This document shows, in pieces, positions 1 to 8,840 of a DNA stretch of 64,000 bases. Each line of letters starts with the position of its first letter. The stretch's first letter is position 1. Origin of the DNA: Paenibacillus dokdonensis (GTDB taxonomy: Bacteria; Bacillota; Bacilli; Paenibacillales; Paenibacillaceae); the NCBI RefSeq assembly GCF_004916975.1, contig NZ_STGQ01000002.1, forward strand, positions 248,001 through 312,000, in the 5' to 3' direction. Position numbers and translations under genes: made by a program. Below the pieces are notes generated by a model. The model ran no database searches and was not told the DNA's origin. It saw only the letters and a program-made list of their open reading frames with translations.

Positions 1-771
1 GAAATAAACGATGGCAATGGTCGAAAAGTTCATGACCAGCATCATGATCGGCATCATCGCCGCCATGATTTTATTCACCTTCACCGCCGTTTGCGTCAGA
101 TCAAAGTTCGCTTCGTTAAAGCGCTTCTGTTCATGCTCAATGCGGTTAAAGGAGCGGATCACGCGCATCCCCGTCAGGTTTTCACGCAGAACGCGGTTCA
201 GTTTATCAAGTCTGACCTGCATCGCCTTGAACAGCGGTATACCCTTGCCGGCAATAATGGCAATGGCTCCTGCCAGCACGGGAACAACAACGACAATAAC
301 CAGGGACAGCTTCGCGTCTTTGGATACGGCCATAATGATCCCGCCAATGCACATCATCGGCGCGCTGATCATCATCCGCAGAATCATGGTCAGCACCTGC
401 TGTATCTGGGTGATATCATTTGTCGTACGGGTAATCAGCGAAGCAGTGCCCAGCTTGTCGAATTCCTGCAGCGAGAAATTTTGGACATGATGGAAAACCC
501 GACTGCGCAGGTTTTTGCCGAAACCTCCCGCAACCTTCGCAGACAAGTAGCTGGCACCGATCGAGCAAATGGCTCCAACTAAGGCCACGGCCAGCATAAA
601 GCCGCCTATTTTCCAAATATAAGGAATGTCGCCGTTAATGATGCCTTTGTCTACGATGTCAGACATCAATGTAGGTAGGTATAAATCCGACATGGACTGG
701 AAAAACACGAGCAGAAATACAAATAAAATCGGCAGTCGGTAAGGTTTTAAATTCCGGAACAGTTTCAGCAT
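1..771 (-). CDS. ABC exporter, membrane-domain part (partial, cut by window edge)
   Basis: This is the N-terminal part (about 257 residues) of a fused permease/ATPase of the multidrug exporter type; the gene runs off the low end of the window, so the ATPase domain is not seen. The visible part reads MLKLFRNLKPYRLPILFVF and then several hydrophobic segments, with the SDIVDKGIINGDI and RTTNDITQIQQ motifs usual in type IV (exporter) ABC membrane domains. The first 70 residues closely resemble those of the exporter at 27657, so the two are paralogues. The start codon at 771 overlaps the stop of the upstream marR-type gene by 7 bases, which indicates translational coupling. It probably pairs with a second half-transporter beyond the window, as the 27657/29395 pair does. 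Substrate unknown; drug efflux is only an inference from the regulator next to it. Confidence 0.85.
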   Translation of the reverse strand, partial: MLKLFRNLKPYRLPILFVFLLVFFQSMSDLYLPTLMSDIVDKGIINGDIPYIWKIGGFMLAVALVGAICSIGASYLSAKVAGGFGKNLRSRVFHHVQNFSLQEFDKLGTASLITRTTNDITQIQQVLTMILRMMISAPMMCIGGIIMAVSKDAKLSLVIVVVVPVLAGAIAIIAGKGIPLFKAMQVRLDKLNRVLRENLTGMRVIRSFNRIEHEQKRFNEANFDLTQTAVKVNKIMAAMMPIMMLVMNFSTIAIVYF

Positions 772-1295
772 GTTTCTATCGTTCCTCCTCCAGAAGGATC
801 TGCTTTGGCTTCATAATAGGTGTACGCCTTTGTGAGCAAATCAGCCAGCTGATTACCCTCATCATGGCCCAAATAATCAATCAGTCCCGAAAAGGATTCC
901 ATTGTAGAATCAATCGCCTTTTGTACGACTGCCTCCCCCTCCTCCGTAAGGCTGATTCGGACTGCTCTGCGGTCCAGCTCATCCATGGTGCGCTCGACCC
1001 AGTTCTTCTTCTCCATCGTCTTGATCAGCTGTGTTACTGTTGGCGATGTGACTCGCAATTTATGACTGATTTCCGAAACCATCAGCCCGATTGTACCTGG
1101 TTTCACACTCTTTTTTATACTGAACAAGAGCCCGAGCTCACTCATCTTAATTCCTTCAATTTTCCGCTGGCGGAACTCTGCCTTGTTAAAACGCATGGTG
1201 GCTTGCATAAGCTTCAGCGCCGTATTGTTTTCGACCGATGAATTATCACTCATTTCAAGGTAACATCTCCCTTCGTTCGATTGATTCGAGGCCAT
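765..1295 (-). CDS. MarR-family transcriptional regulator
   Basis: A 176-residue winged-helix repressor of the MarR family. The recognition region lies near residues 70-120 (VSEISHKLRVTSPTVTQL, then the wing DELDRRAVRISLTEEG, the classic MarR DxRxxxxxLT wing). The start at 1295 is favoured because AGGAG sits 9 bases upstream; an internal start at 1253 has a less well placed site. The gene is the first of an operon with the ABC exporter at 1-771, overlapping it by 7 bases. A strong promoter and a 15-bp palindrome lie directly upstream (1346-1388), which suggests autorepression relieved by a ligand that the exporter pumps out. The ligand cannot be read from sequence. Confidence 0.9.
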   Translation of the reverse strand: MASNQSNEGRCYLEMSDNSSVENNTALKLMQATMRFNKAEFRQRKIEGIKMSELGLLFSIKKSVKPGTIGLMVSEISHKLRVTSPTVTQLIKTMEKKNWVERTMDELDRRAVRISLTEEGEAVVQKAIDSTMESFSGLIDYLGHDEGNQLADLLTKAYTYYEAKADPSGGGTIETC

Positions 1296-1345
1296 CTTTA
1301 TCCACTCCTGACAATAGCTAAGAAACTAAATTACCTATCCTATTT

Positions 1346-1388
1346 ATTAGCACACCTAATTATATCTCTTCATAAAAATCTATGTCAA
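1346..1388 (-). promoter_or_regulatory. Promoter and putative MarR operator
   Basis: On the minus strand there is a consensus -35 TTGACA (1388-1383), an 18-base spacer and a perfect -10 TATAAT (1364-1359). Overlapping the last bases of the -10 is the palindrome ATTAGGTGTGCTAAT (1360-1346; arms ATTAG/CTAAT, 5-base centre). An operator at this place would block open-complex formation, consistent with MarR autoregulation. Confidence 0.8.
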
Positions 1389-1440
1389 TTCATTCATATG
1401 GGCTGCTCATCCTTCAAAGATCAAAATGGGATTGCCTGTG

Positions 1441-2340
1441 TTAATCCCCCGACTTTTCCACCATTAAAATACTCTTCGCAAATGAAATCCACTCCCTCGC
1501 CGCAAAGGACAGGTAACGATCCTTACGCCAAATCATCCCGAGCTGCCAGGGAATCGACGGATTAATGAGGGGTAAAATGCGAATCCGCTCCTGATCCACC
1601 TCGCGGCAGATGGTCTCCGGCAGCAGCGCGATACCCAAATTGGCCGCTACCATGCCGCTGATCAGATCCCACTGGGAGCTCTCATACACGATGCGCGGCT
1701 GAAAGCCGACCCGGACACATTCAGAAATAATACGGTCATGCAGTGCAAAATCCTCCCGGAACAGTACAAAGCTCTCGTCCGCTAACTCAACGAGTGGTAC
1801 AGCCCCTCGACCGGACAACCGATGCGAAGGATGAACGAGCAGCATCAGATTTTCCCTGGCAAAAGAGAAATAATGAAAGAGATCATCTTCAGTCGGCAGC
1901 ACGGCCACCCCAACATCCAGCAGTCCGCTCTCCACATCCTTTTCAACCTTTCTAGCTCCATCTTCAAACACCTGCATCGTCACCTGAGGATACCTTTTGT
2001 GAAACTGGCCGATCACTTCAGGGAAAAAGCTGGAGCCGACCATGGGCGGCAATCCAAGGCGGATATGCCCCTTTTGCAGGTTTTTCAAATCTCCTAGCTC
2101 AGCGGACAAGCTTTGAAAGGATTTGACGATCGGCTGCGCCTGCTCGTATATAATTCTGCCCGCGTCTGTCAGCTCAATTCTTTTATTCGAGCGGTCAAAC
2201 AGCGTCACGCCAAGCTCGTCTTCAATATTTCGGATCGTCTTGCTGATTGTTGGCTGTGTAATATACAGCGATTCAGCGGCCTTCGTGAAGCTCTGAAGAC
2301 GGGCCACTTCCATAAAATATTGCAGATGCCGGATATCCAT
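1441..2340 (-). CDS. LysR-family regulator (CidR/YwbI-like by context)
   Basis: A 299-residue LysR-type regulator. The first 60 residues form the winged helix-turn-helix (MDIRHLQYFMEVARLQSFTK, AAESLYITQPTISKTIRNIE), followed by the substrate-binding domain. It is transcribed away from the cidA/cidB-like pair at 2473, the arrangement of ywbI with ywbHG in Bacillus subtilis and of cidR with cidABC in Staphylococcus, where the regulator responds to overflow metabolism. I infer that it controls the divergent operon; two palindromes in the intergenic region (2389-2403 and 2422-2449) are candidate binding sites. The assignment to the CidR group rests on context as well as length. Confidence 0.88.
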   Translation of the reverse strand: MDIRHLQYFMEVARLQSFTKAAESLYITQPTISKTIRNIEDELGVTLFDRSNKRIELTDAGRIIYEQAQPIVKSFQSLSAELGDLKNLQKGHIRLGLPPMVGSSFFPEVIGQFHKRYPQVTMQVFEDGARKVEKDVESGLLDVGVAVLPTEDDLFHYFSFARENLMLLVHPSHRLSGRGAVPLVELADESFVLFREDFALHDRIISECVRVGFQPRIVYESSQWDLISGMVAANLGIALLPETICREVDQERIRILPLINPSIPWQLGMIWRKDRYLSFAAREWISFAKSILMVEKSGD

Positions 2341-2388
2341 CCCATCAACTCCCCTTTCACTGGCTGCTGCGTCACATATAGAAATATG

Positions 2389-2403
2389 GAATGATAATCA
2401 TTC
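2389..2403. promoter_or_regulatory. 15-bp perfect palindrome in the lysR/cidA intergenic region
   Basis: GAATGATAATCATTC is a perfect 7-1-7 palindrome about 50 bases upstream of the lysR start. Its middle 13 bases match the core of the classical Fur box, but the outer bases do not, so a Fur site is only one option. A LysR autoregulatory site is the other. Confidence 0.4.
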
Positions 2404-2421
2404 TTTTTATTCATTTTACCC

Positions 2422-2449
2422 ATGAAAATAACTGATGTAAAATTTTCAT
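2422..2449. promoter_or_regulatory. Long inverted repeat upstream of cidA-like gene
   Basis: ATGAAAAT and ATTTTCAT form perfect 8-base arms separated by 12 bases, just upstream of the ribosome-binding site of the gene at 2473. The element overlaps a plausible -10 (TAAAAT, 2438-2443). Its position fits an activation or repression site of the divergent LysR regulator. Confidence 0.45.
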
Positions 2450-2472
2450 ATAAATGAAAGGAGAGAATCCCT

Positions 2473-2847
2473 TTGAACAATATTGTAAAAGGTACGGTGC
2501 AGGTAGCGGCACTGATGGGTTTTTCGCTGCTGATGAACAAGCTGGCCGAACTTTTGCATTTGCCGATACCCGGCAGCATTCTCGGGATTATCGTGGTATT
2601 TATCTTACTGGAGACCGGCATTCTCCGCCTGGAATGGATCGAACTCGGAGCGAATTGGCTGCTTGCAGAGCTGCTGCTCTTCTTCATCCCGGCGGCTGTC
2701 GGTGTCATGAAATATATCCCCATGCTGGAAAGTGACGGTGTACGCATCTTGATCGTGGTCATTTTCAGCACATTTATCGTTATGGCCAGTTCCGGCCTGC
2801 TCGCATCCCGGATTGCCAAACAAAAGGAACGGAGGACTTCCCAATGA
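2473..2847 (+). CDS. CidA/LrgA-family holin-like membrane protein
   Basis: A 124-residue membrane protein of the CidA/LrgA family with four predicted membrane segments. The family motif IPGSILGIIVVFILL and the later LLFFIPAAVGVM stretch are clear. Family members were described as holin-like and act with the CidB/LrgB partner in murein-hydrolase control or in pyruvate/overflow-metabolite transport; the sequence alone does not say which. The start is a TTG at 2473 because AAAGGAG lies about 9 bases upstream and no in-frame ATG is well placed. The stop overlaps the start of the next gene (ATGA at 2844-2847), so the pair is translationally coupled. Closest known arrangement is ywbH-ywbG of B. subtilis. 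Confidence 0.9.
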   Translation: MNNIVKGTVQVAALMGFSLLMNKLAELLHLPIPGSILGIIVVFILLETGILRLEWIELGANWLLAELLLFFIPAAVGVMKYIPMLESDGVRILIVVIFSTFIVMASSGLLASRIAKQKERRTSQ

Positions 2848-3524
2848 TCGGCCTGATCTGTCTGCTGGTTACACTCGGCATTTACGCCGTATGCAAACGC
2901 GTATATGCCAAGCGGCCCAAGGTTTACCTGTCGCCGCTCCTGATTACCCCCATCATCGTTATCTTTATTTTGATCTGGGCCGAGATTCCTTATGAATCTT
3001 ATAATTCAGGCGGCAAATGGCTGAGCAGTCTGCTCCAGCCGGCTACGATCGCTTTTGCCATCCCTTTGTATAAAAACTTCAAGGTACTCAAAAAGCACGC
3101 CGTCGAAATTATCGTCAGCGTGCTCACCGGTTCATGTATTGCGATGATCTCATCTGCATTTCTGGCCAAATGGCTGCACTTGAGCTCTTCGCTCGTGACC
3201 AGCCTGATTCCGCGCTCCATCACCACCCCGATCGCCATGAATGTATCGCAGGTCATCGGAGGTGTGCCCAACATAACGGCTGTCTTTGTCATTATTACGG
3301 GACTGCTGGGCTCCATGATCGGACCGATGGTGCTCCGCATTTTCAAAATCGACAACGATATCGCGCGCGGCATTCTGTTCGGTACCAGTTCGCACGGCAC
3401 AGGTACCTCAAAGGCATTTGAGCTCAGCTCATTGTCCGGGACCATTTCCAGTATCTCGATGATCCTGGCCGCCCTGTTCACACTTGGAGCTGCGCCGCTC
3501 ATGATGTCTGTGCTGATGCGCTAA
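2844..3524 (+). CDS. CidB/LrgB-family membrane protein
   Basis: A 226-residue, strongly hydrophobic LrgB/CidB family protein. Typical family stretches are visible: SLIPRSITTPIAMNVSQVIGG and the GTSSHGTGTSKAFE motif near the C-terminal third. It overlaps cidA by 4 bases and is almost certainly made in equal amounts with it. In B. subtilis the equivalent proteins have been linked to pyruvate handling, in staphylococci to programmed lysis. No gene follows on the plus strand; the next gene is convergent, ending 16 bases away without a clear terminator between. Confidence 0.92.
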   Translation: MIGLICLLVTLGIYAVCKRVYAKRPKVYLSPLLITPIIVIFILIWAEIPYESYNSGGKWLSSLLQPATIAFAIPLYKNFKVLKKHAVEIIVSVLTGSCIAMISSAFLAKWLHLSSSLVTSLIPRSITTPIAMNVSQVIGGVPNITAVFVIITGLLGSMIGPMVLRIFKIDNDIARGILFGTSSHGTGTSKAFELSSLSGTISSISMILAALFTLGAAPLMMSVLMR

Positions 3525-3540
3525 AGGCTTTTCCCTTCTA

Positions 3541-4521
3541 TTAATAACTGATGCGGACCGGCTTGCCGGAAGCTGCCGACTCCAGTGCGGCGCAGGTTAC
3601 AGCCTGCGTCCTGCAGGCATCCGCATAATTGGACCGAATACGGGAGCTATCACCTGTGCGCAGCGCATGGATGAAGGCTTCCGTTTCTTTTACATAGGGA
3701 TTCGACTGCTCCAGATATTCCGTCTGCTCGCCTGGCCGTACTGCACGAAGCCGCTGCGGGCTCCAGTCCAATACGCCTTGATCCGTATAGAAGGTCAGCC
3801 CGGTCTGGCTGAGGCCTGCTCCTTCCGGCAGAACGCAGGTATTGGAGATGTTGGCTGCCAGGCCATTAGCCAGCTTAAGCGTGACGGTGCCCACATCCGC
3901 AACCTCCACGCCATCCACCTGCTCATGCTTGATGCGATTTCCGTAAAGCGCATACACTTCTTCCACCTCGCCGGCCAAATAACGCAGCAAGTCCACCAAA
4001 TGGGTTGTTTGCTCGATAAACTGCCCGCCTGATCCATTTTGCCGCCTCCACCAGGATACACCCGGCATGCTGTCCATCCAGCGCCCGAGCATCATGCCTG
4101 TTTTCTGCTGTTTCAGCAGCTCCTTCAGCTTGTCCATGTTGGATTGATAACGGAAATGATAACCAACCGAGGTAAGCAGCTTCGCTTCAGCAATCTGACC
4201 CATTAAGGCATGTGGAAGTTCCGTATCCAGCCCCAGCGGTTTTTCCACCAAAAATGGAATACCGCGGCGTATTAGCTCTTCCTCTATGGCTCCATGCGAC
4301 ATCGGCGGCACACAGATATAAACCGCATCCAGTCGTTCTGCATCCAGCATTTCATGCAAATCGCCATAGCTGGCTGCCCCATAGGCGCGAGCCTTTTGTT
4401 CCGCCTTTTCCCTGCTTGTTCCAAGAAAAGCCTGCACCTTCACGCCTTCGGTTCCCGCAAGAATGTCGGCATGTACCTGGCTGAACCAGCCCGTTCCGAT
4501 GATTCCGATCTGAAGCGTCAT
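3541..4521 (-). CDS. Gfo/Idh/MocA-family oxidoreductase
   Basis: A 326-residue NAD(P)-dependent sugar or inositol dehydrogenase-like protein. The N-terminal Rossmann fold shows GIIGTGWFSQVHA at residues 6-18, and the family EKPLG motif (FLVEKPLGLD) follows at about residue 90-98. The C-terminal dimerisation domain contains HFRYQSNMDKLK and GGQFIEQTTHLVDLLRYL, the latter carrying the usual catalytic-region histidine. It stands alone between cidB (convergent) and the helicase gene (same strand, 103 bases upstream). The substrate is not predictable; oxidation of a sugar alcohol or amino sugar is the family norm. Confidence 0.88.
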   Translation of the reverse strand: MTLQIGIIGTGWFSQVHADILAGTEGVKVQAFLGTSREKAEQKARAYGAASYGDLHEMLDAERLDAVYICVPPMSHGAIEEELIRRGIPFLVEKPLGLDTELPHALMGQIAEAKLLTSVGYHFRYQSNMDKLKELLKQQKTGMMLGRWMDSMPGVSWWRRQNGSGGQFIEQTTHLVDLLRYLAGEVEEVYALYGNRIKHEQVDGVEVADVGTVTLKLANGLAANISNTCVLPEGAGLSQTGLTFYTDQGVLDWSPQRLRAVRPGEQTEYLEQSNPYVKETEAFIHALRTGDSSRIRSNYADACRTQAVTCAALESAASGKPVRISY

Positions 4522-4624
4522 GAATACCCCACCTTTTACGCATATTTACACTCCACTATACATGACACCCGGAGCGCAGGCTATCTCTCTTTTCAACCGT
4601 TCTAAGGAGCAGCTTAGATGCCTT

Positions 4625-6919
4625 TCAGCCCTTCCATTCCTCCGGTAGCAGCTCCCGGTAATGCGGCTGCATGAAGCGGTCATCGATCAACAGCAGCACC
4701 CCTTCATCCTGCTCCGAGCGGATCAGCCTGCCTCCCGCCTGAAGCACCTTGTTCATCCCGGGCAGCACATATGCGTAATCGTACCCGTTTTTACCCTCGC
4801 CGTTAAAATAATCCCGAATCAGATTCCGCTCCAGCCCCAGCTGGGGAAGTCCAACGCCGACAACAGCGACACCGATCAGGCGGTCTCCCTGTAAATCGAT
4901 GCCTTCCGAGAAAATGCCGCCAAGTACAGCGAAGCCCACTAACGTCTCGCGGTTATCTGCCTGAAAAGCATCCAAAAATCTCTCGCGTTCTTCCTCAGCC
5001 ATGCCGGAGCCCTGCACAATCGTCTGTACCCCGGAATACCTCGCTGCAAAATCCTCATACACGCTTTGCAAGTACTGATACGAGGGAAAAAAGACCATAT
5101 AATTTCCGGTCCGCTCCGCAATGAGCTCATACAGCAGATCGGCGAGCTGCTCCCGCGTCCGTTCCCGGTCGCGGTATCTGGTGGAAAGAGGATGAATCCG
5201 GACATCCAGCTGTTCACGATGGAACGGAGAGGCAACAGAGATGCTGTAATCCTCCGAATCTGCGCCCAGCATGTCCCTGTAATAGGACAGAGGCGACAGC
5301 GTCGCAGAGAAAAACACCGCCGAACGGAATCCCTTATCCGCCTGCGAGAGTAAGTAGGACGGATCAAGACAGAACATCCGAAGGGTGACATCGCTGCGCT
5401 GGACCTCTGCGTAGGTAATATAGCGGCTGTCATACAGCTTCGCCGTACGGATGAAGTTCTGGGCGGCAAAATACGTATCCAGCAGCAGCTCCCGGTTCTC
5501 GCCTCCGGCGGCCAGCACCCGCTCAGCTTCGCCCGCGAAAAGATCCAGCAGGCTTACAAGCTCATCCGGCGCTTCCTTGGACAGCTGCTGACGGGTGTCG
5601 CCGCAGGCTTTTTTGAGCTCAATAAAGTACTTGTTCACGGCATCCGCCGCCTTGGAAATGGACGGGTTCACGGACTTATAATCCCGTTTCAGCTGCAGGA
5701 AGTCAGCCTTGCCGATGGCTGCAGAGAACATCTCCCGGCCCCTGTCCACCAGATTATGCGCCTCATCTACTAACAGCACCGTTCGCTTCTTCTGCTCCTC
5801 GATCAGCCGTTTAAGCGATACGCGCGGATCAAATATATAGTTATAATCGCAGATGACCGCATCTACGGCATACGCCGTATCCAGTGAAAACTCAAAAGGG
5901 CATACCCTGTGCTTGCGGGCGTACTGCTCCAGTACCTGCCGCGTCATCATCGTTTCATGGGAGAGAATATCAAGAACCGCCCCGTTAATCCGGTCATAGT
6001 ATCCATCGGCATAAGGGCAGGCCTCTTTGCTGCAGTGGGTCTCCTCCTGGAAGCATACTTTATCCTTCGCCGTAATCGTAAGCGCCTGCAGATGCAGCCC
6101 TCTGCCCTCCATCAGCGCCAGTGCCTGCTCTGCAGCAGTACGGGTAATCGTCTTGGCCGTCAGATAGAAAATCTGCTGAAGATGGCCTTCACCGATAGCC
6201 TTTACCGCAGGAAACAGGGTGGAGATCGTCTTACCGATCCCTGTAGGTGCCTTGGCAAACAGTTTTTTCTTCTCCTTGATGGCGCCATATACAGCCCCAG
6301 CCAGTTTCCGCTGGCCTTCCCGGTACGTTTCGAAGGGAAAGGGAAGCGTTCGAATGCTTTCATCTCTGATTCGCGCATTTTCCAGCCGAAGCGCGGCATA
6401 TGGAGCGTATTGTCCCACTACACTTTTTACGAAATCCTCAAGCTCCGCTAACGAAAATTCTCGATTGAAGCGTTTTTCTTCACCTGTTCCTGTATCTACG
6501 TAAGTCAGTTGTACACCGATCCGGTCAAGTTCCTGTTCCTTAGCCACGATATAGGCATAGACCTGCGCCTGCGCCCAATGTACGGTTCGTCCGCCCTCCA
6601 GCATATCCAGTCCGGCCGAAGTCGATTTAATTTCATCGATCATCCAGCCCTCTTCCGTTTGAATGAGTCCATCGCATCTTCCTTCAATCCGGAAAATAAC
6701 ACCATCGAAGGGGATTTCTGCTTTGAGATAAACCTCTTTTTGATCCCCTTCCTGATATGTCCGCTGCACCTGCTGGTGAATCCTCGTACCCTCATGCATG
6801 GCGCCGGCAGTCCGGAATCCGGAATCTATGCTTCCGCTTCTGAATACATATTCCACGAGCGGCCTTACTGAAATATGGACGATATTCGCTTCCAGGTCTT
6901 TGCCGGACAATAAGATCAC
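4625..6919 (-). CDS. PD-(D/E)xK nuclease-DinG/XPD-type helicase fusion
   Basis: A 764-residue DNA repair-type enzyme. Residues 1-170 look like a Cas4/RecB-type nuclease domain: GRCDGL gives D83 and DEIKS gives E96 and K98, a proper D...ExK active site. An XPD/DinG superfamily 2 helicase follows, with Walker A APTGIGKT (224-231) and DEAH box (385-388). Cysteines 289, 296, 301 and 340 are placed like the four ligands of the XPD Fe-S cluster. Late motifs (FFSATLSPL; GRLIRSEQDEG) are present. Classic Bacillus DinG has a DEDD exonuclease instead, so this belongs to the separate nuclease-helicase group found in many Firmicutes. It has no operon partner, and a small hairpin at 4602-4617 follows the stop. 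Confidence 0.9.
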   Translation of the reverse strand: MILLSGKDLEANIVHISVRPLVEYVFRSGSIDSGFRTAGAMHEGTRIHQQVQRTYQEGDQKEVYLKAEIPFDGVIFRIEGRCDGLIQTEEGWMIDEIKSTSAGLDMLEGGRTVHWAQAQVYAYIVAKEQELDRIGVQLTYVDTGTGEEKRFNREFSLAELEDFVKSVVGQYAPYAALRLENARIRDESIRTLPFPFETYREGQRKLAGAVYGAIKEKKKLFAKAPTGIGKTISTLFPAVKAIGEGHLQQIFYLTAKTITRTAAEQALALMEGRGLHLQALTITAKDKVCFQEETHCSKEACPYADGYYDRINGAVLDILSHETMMTRQVLEQYARKHRVCPFEFSLDTAYAVDAVICDYNYIFDPRVSLKRLIEEQKKRTVLLVDEAHNLVDRGREMFSAAIGKADFLQLKRDYKSVNPSISKAADAVNKYFIELKKACGDTRQQLSKEAPDELVSLLDLFAGEAERVLAAGGENRELLLDTYFAAQNFIRTAKLYDSRYITYAEVQRSDVTLRMFCLDPSYLLSQADKGFRSAVFFSATLSPLSYYRDMLGADSEDYSISVASPFHREQLDVRIHPLSTRYRDRERTREQLADLLYELIAERTGNYMVFFPSYQYLQSVYEDFAARYSGVQTIVQGSGMAEEERERFLDAFQADNRETLVGFAVLGGIFSEGIDLQGDRLIGVAVVGVGLPQLGLERNLIRDYFNGEGKNGYDYAYVLPGMNKVLQAGGRLIRSEQDEGVLLLIDDRFMQPHYRELLPEEWKG

Positions 6920-7074
6920 CCGTTCCCCTTTTATTTTTTATCATCATACCATAACCTTAAAAGAGAGCCCACTTCCACCCATACGGTTAGGGTAAATATT
7001 CCATAAAATTGTCTGAAATGTTTCAGAAAATAAAAAAAAATTTAAATTCAATGCCTATTTAAAGTATTAAAGGG

Positions 7075-7104
7075 TTGAAGAATTCCAGACTTCTCGTGTA
7101 TAAT
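7075..7104 (+). promoter_or_regulatory. Promoter of gdhA
   Basis: TTGAAG (7075-7080), an 18-base spacer and TATAAT (7099-7104) make a good sigma-A promoter about 100 bases upstream of the glutamate dehydrogenase start. The rest of the 290-base gap from 6920 is AT-rich with a run of nine A residues and no further gene. Confidence 0.65.
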
Positions 7105-7197
7105 TCTTGTTTAAATACAGATTCATGCTTACAGAATGCGTGAGCCTTTAGAAAACTAAATGCTTCAGCATTCTGTAATCTTGAATCTAGGGAATAA

Positions 7198-8589
<1,392 letters not shown>

Positions 8590-8613
8590 TTTGTTCTTCT
8601 TATAAATTAAACG

Positions 8614-8680
8614 AAAAAGCATTCGGATAACCGGAATGAGTGATACATCAACTCTCTCCCGGCAGCCGGATGCTTTTTTT
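8614..8680 (+). terminator. Terminator after gdhA
   Basis: AAAAAGCATTCGG at 8614-8626 pairs with CCGGATGCTTTTT at 8666 onward (one G-T pair), enclosing a long loop and followed by an uninterrupted T run to 8680. Confidence 0.7.
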
Positions 8681-8721
8681 TGCCTGTTACCTAAACCGCT
8701 TTTAGAAAGTTTTCCTCATTT

Positions 8722-8739
8722 GATACCCACATAGGTATC
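8722..8739. promoter_or_regulatory. 18-bp palindrome upstream of the LTA synthase promoter
   Basis: GATACCCACATAGGTATC has perfect 6-base arms with a 6-base centre and ends 9 bases before the -35 hexamer of the next promoter. An activator or repressor site is likely; the binding protein is unknown. Confidence 0.45.
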
Positions 8740-8748
8740 TACCAAGCT

Positions 8749-8777
8749 TTGACTTCTTCACTCTAGCGGGGCATAAT
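8749..8777 (+). promoter_or_regulatory. Promoter of the LTA synthase gene
   Basis: TTGACT (8749-8754), a 17-base spacer and CATAAT (8772-8777) lie 64 bases upstream of the GTG start at 8841. Confidence 0.6.
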
Positions 8778-8840
8778 GTTTTTATTAATGTAAAAGCTAA
8801 TACGCTAAGTTGTTTATCCACAACGGAGGGAAGTTGTGTC

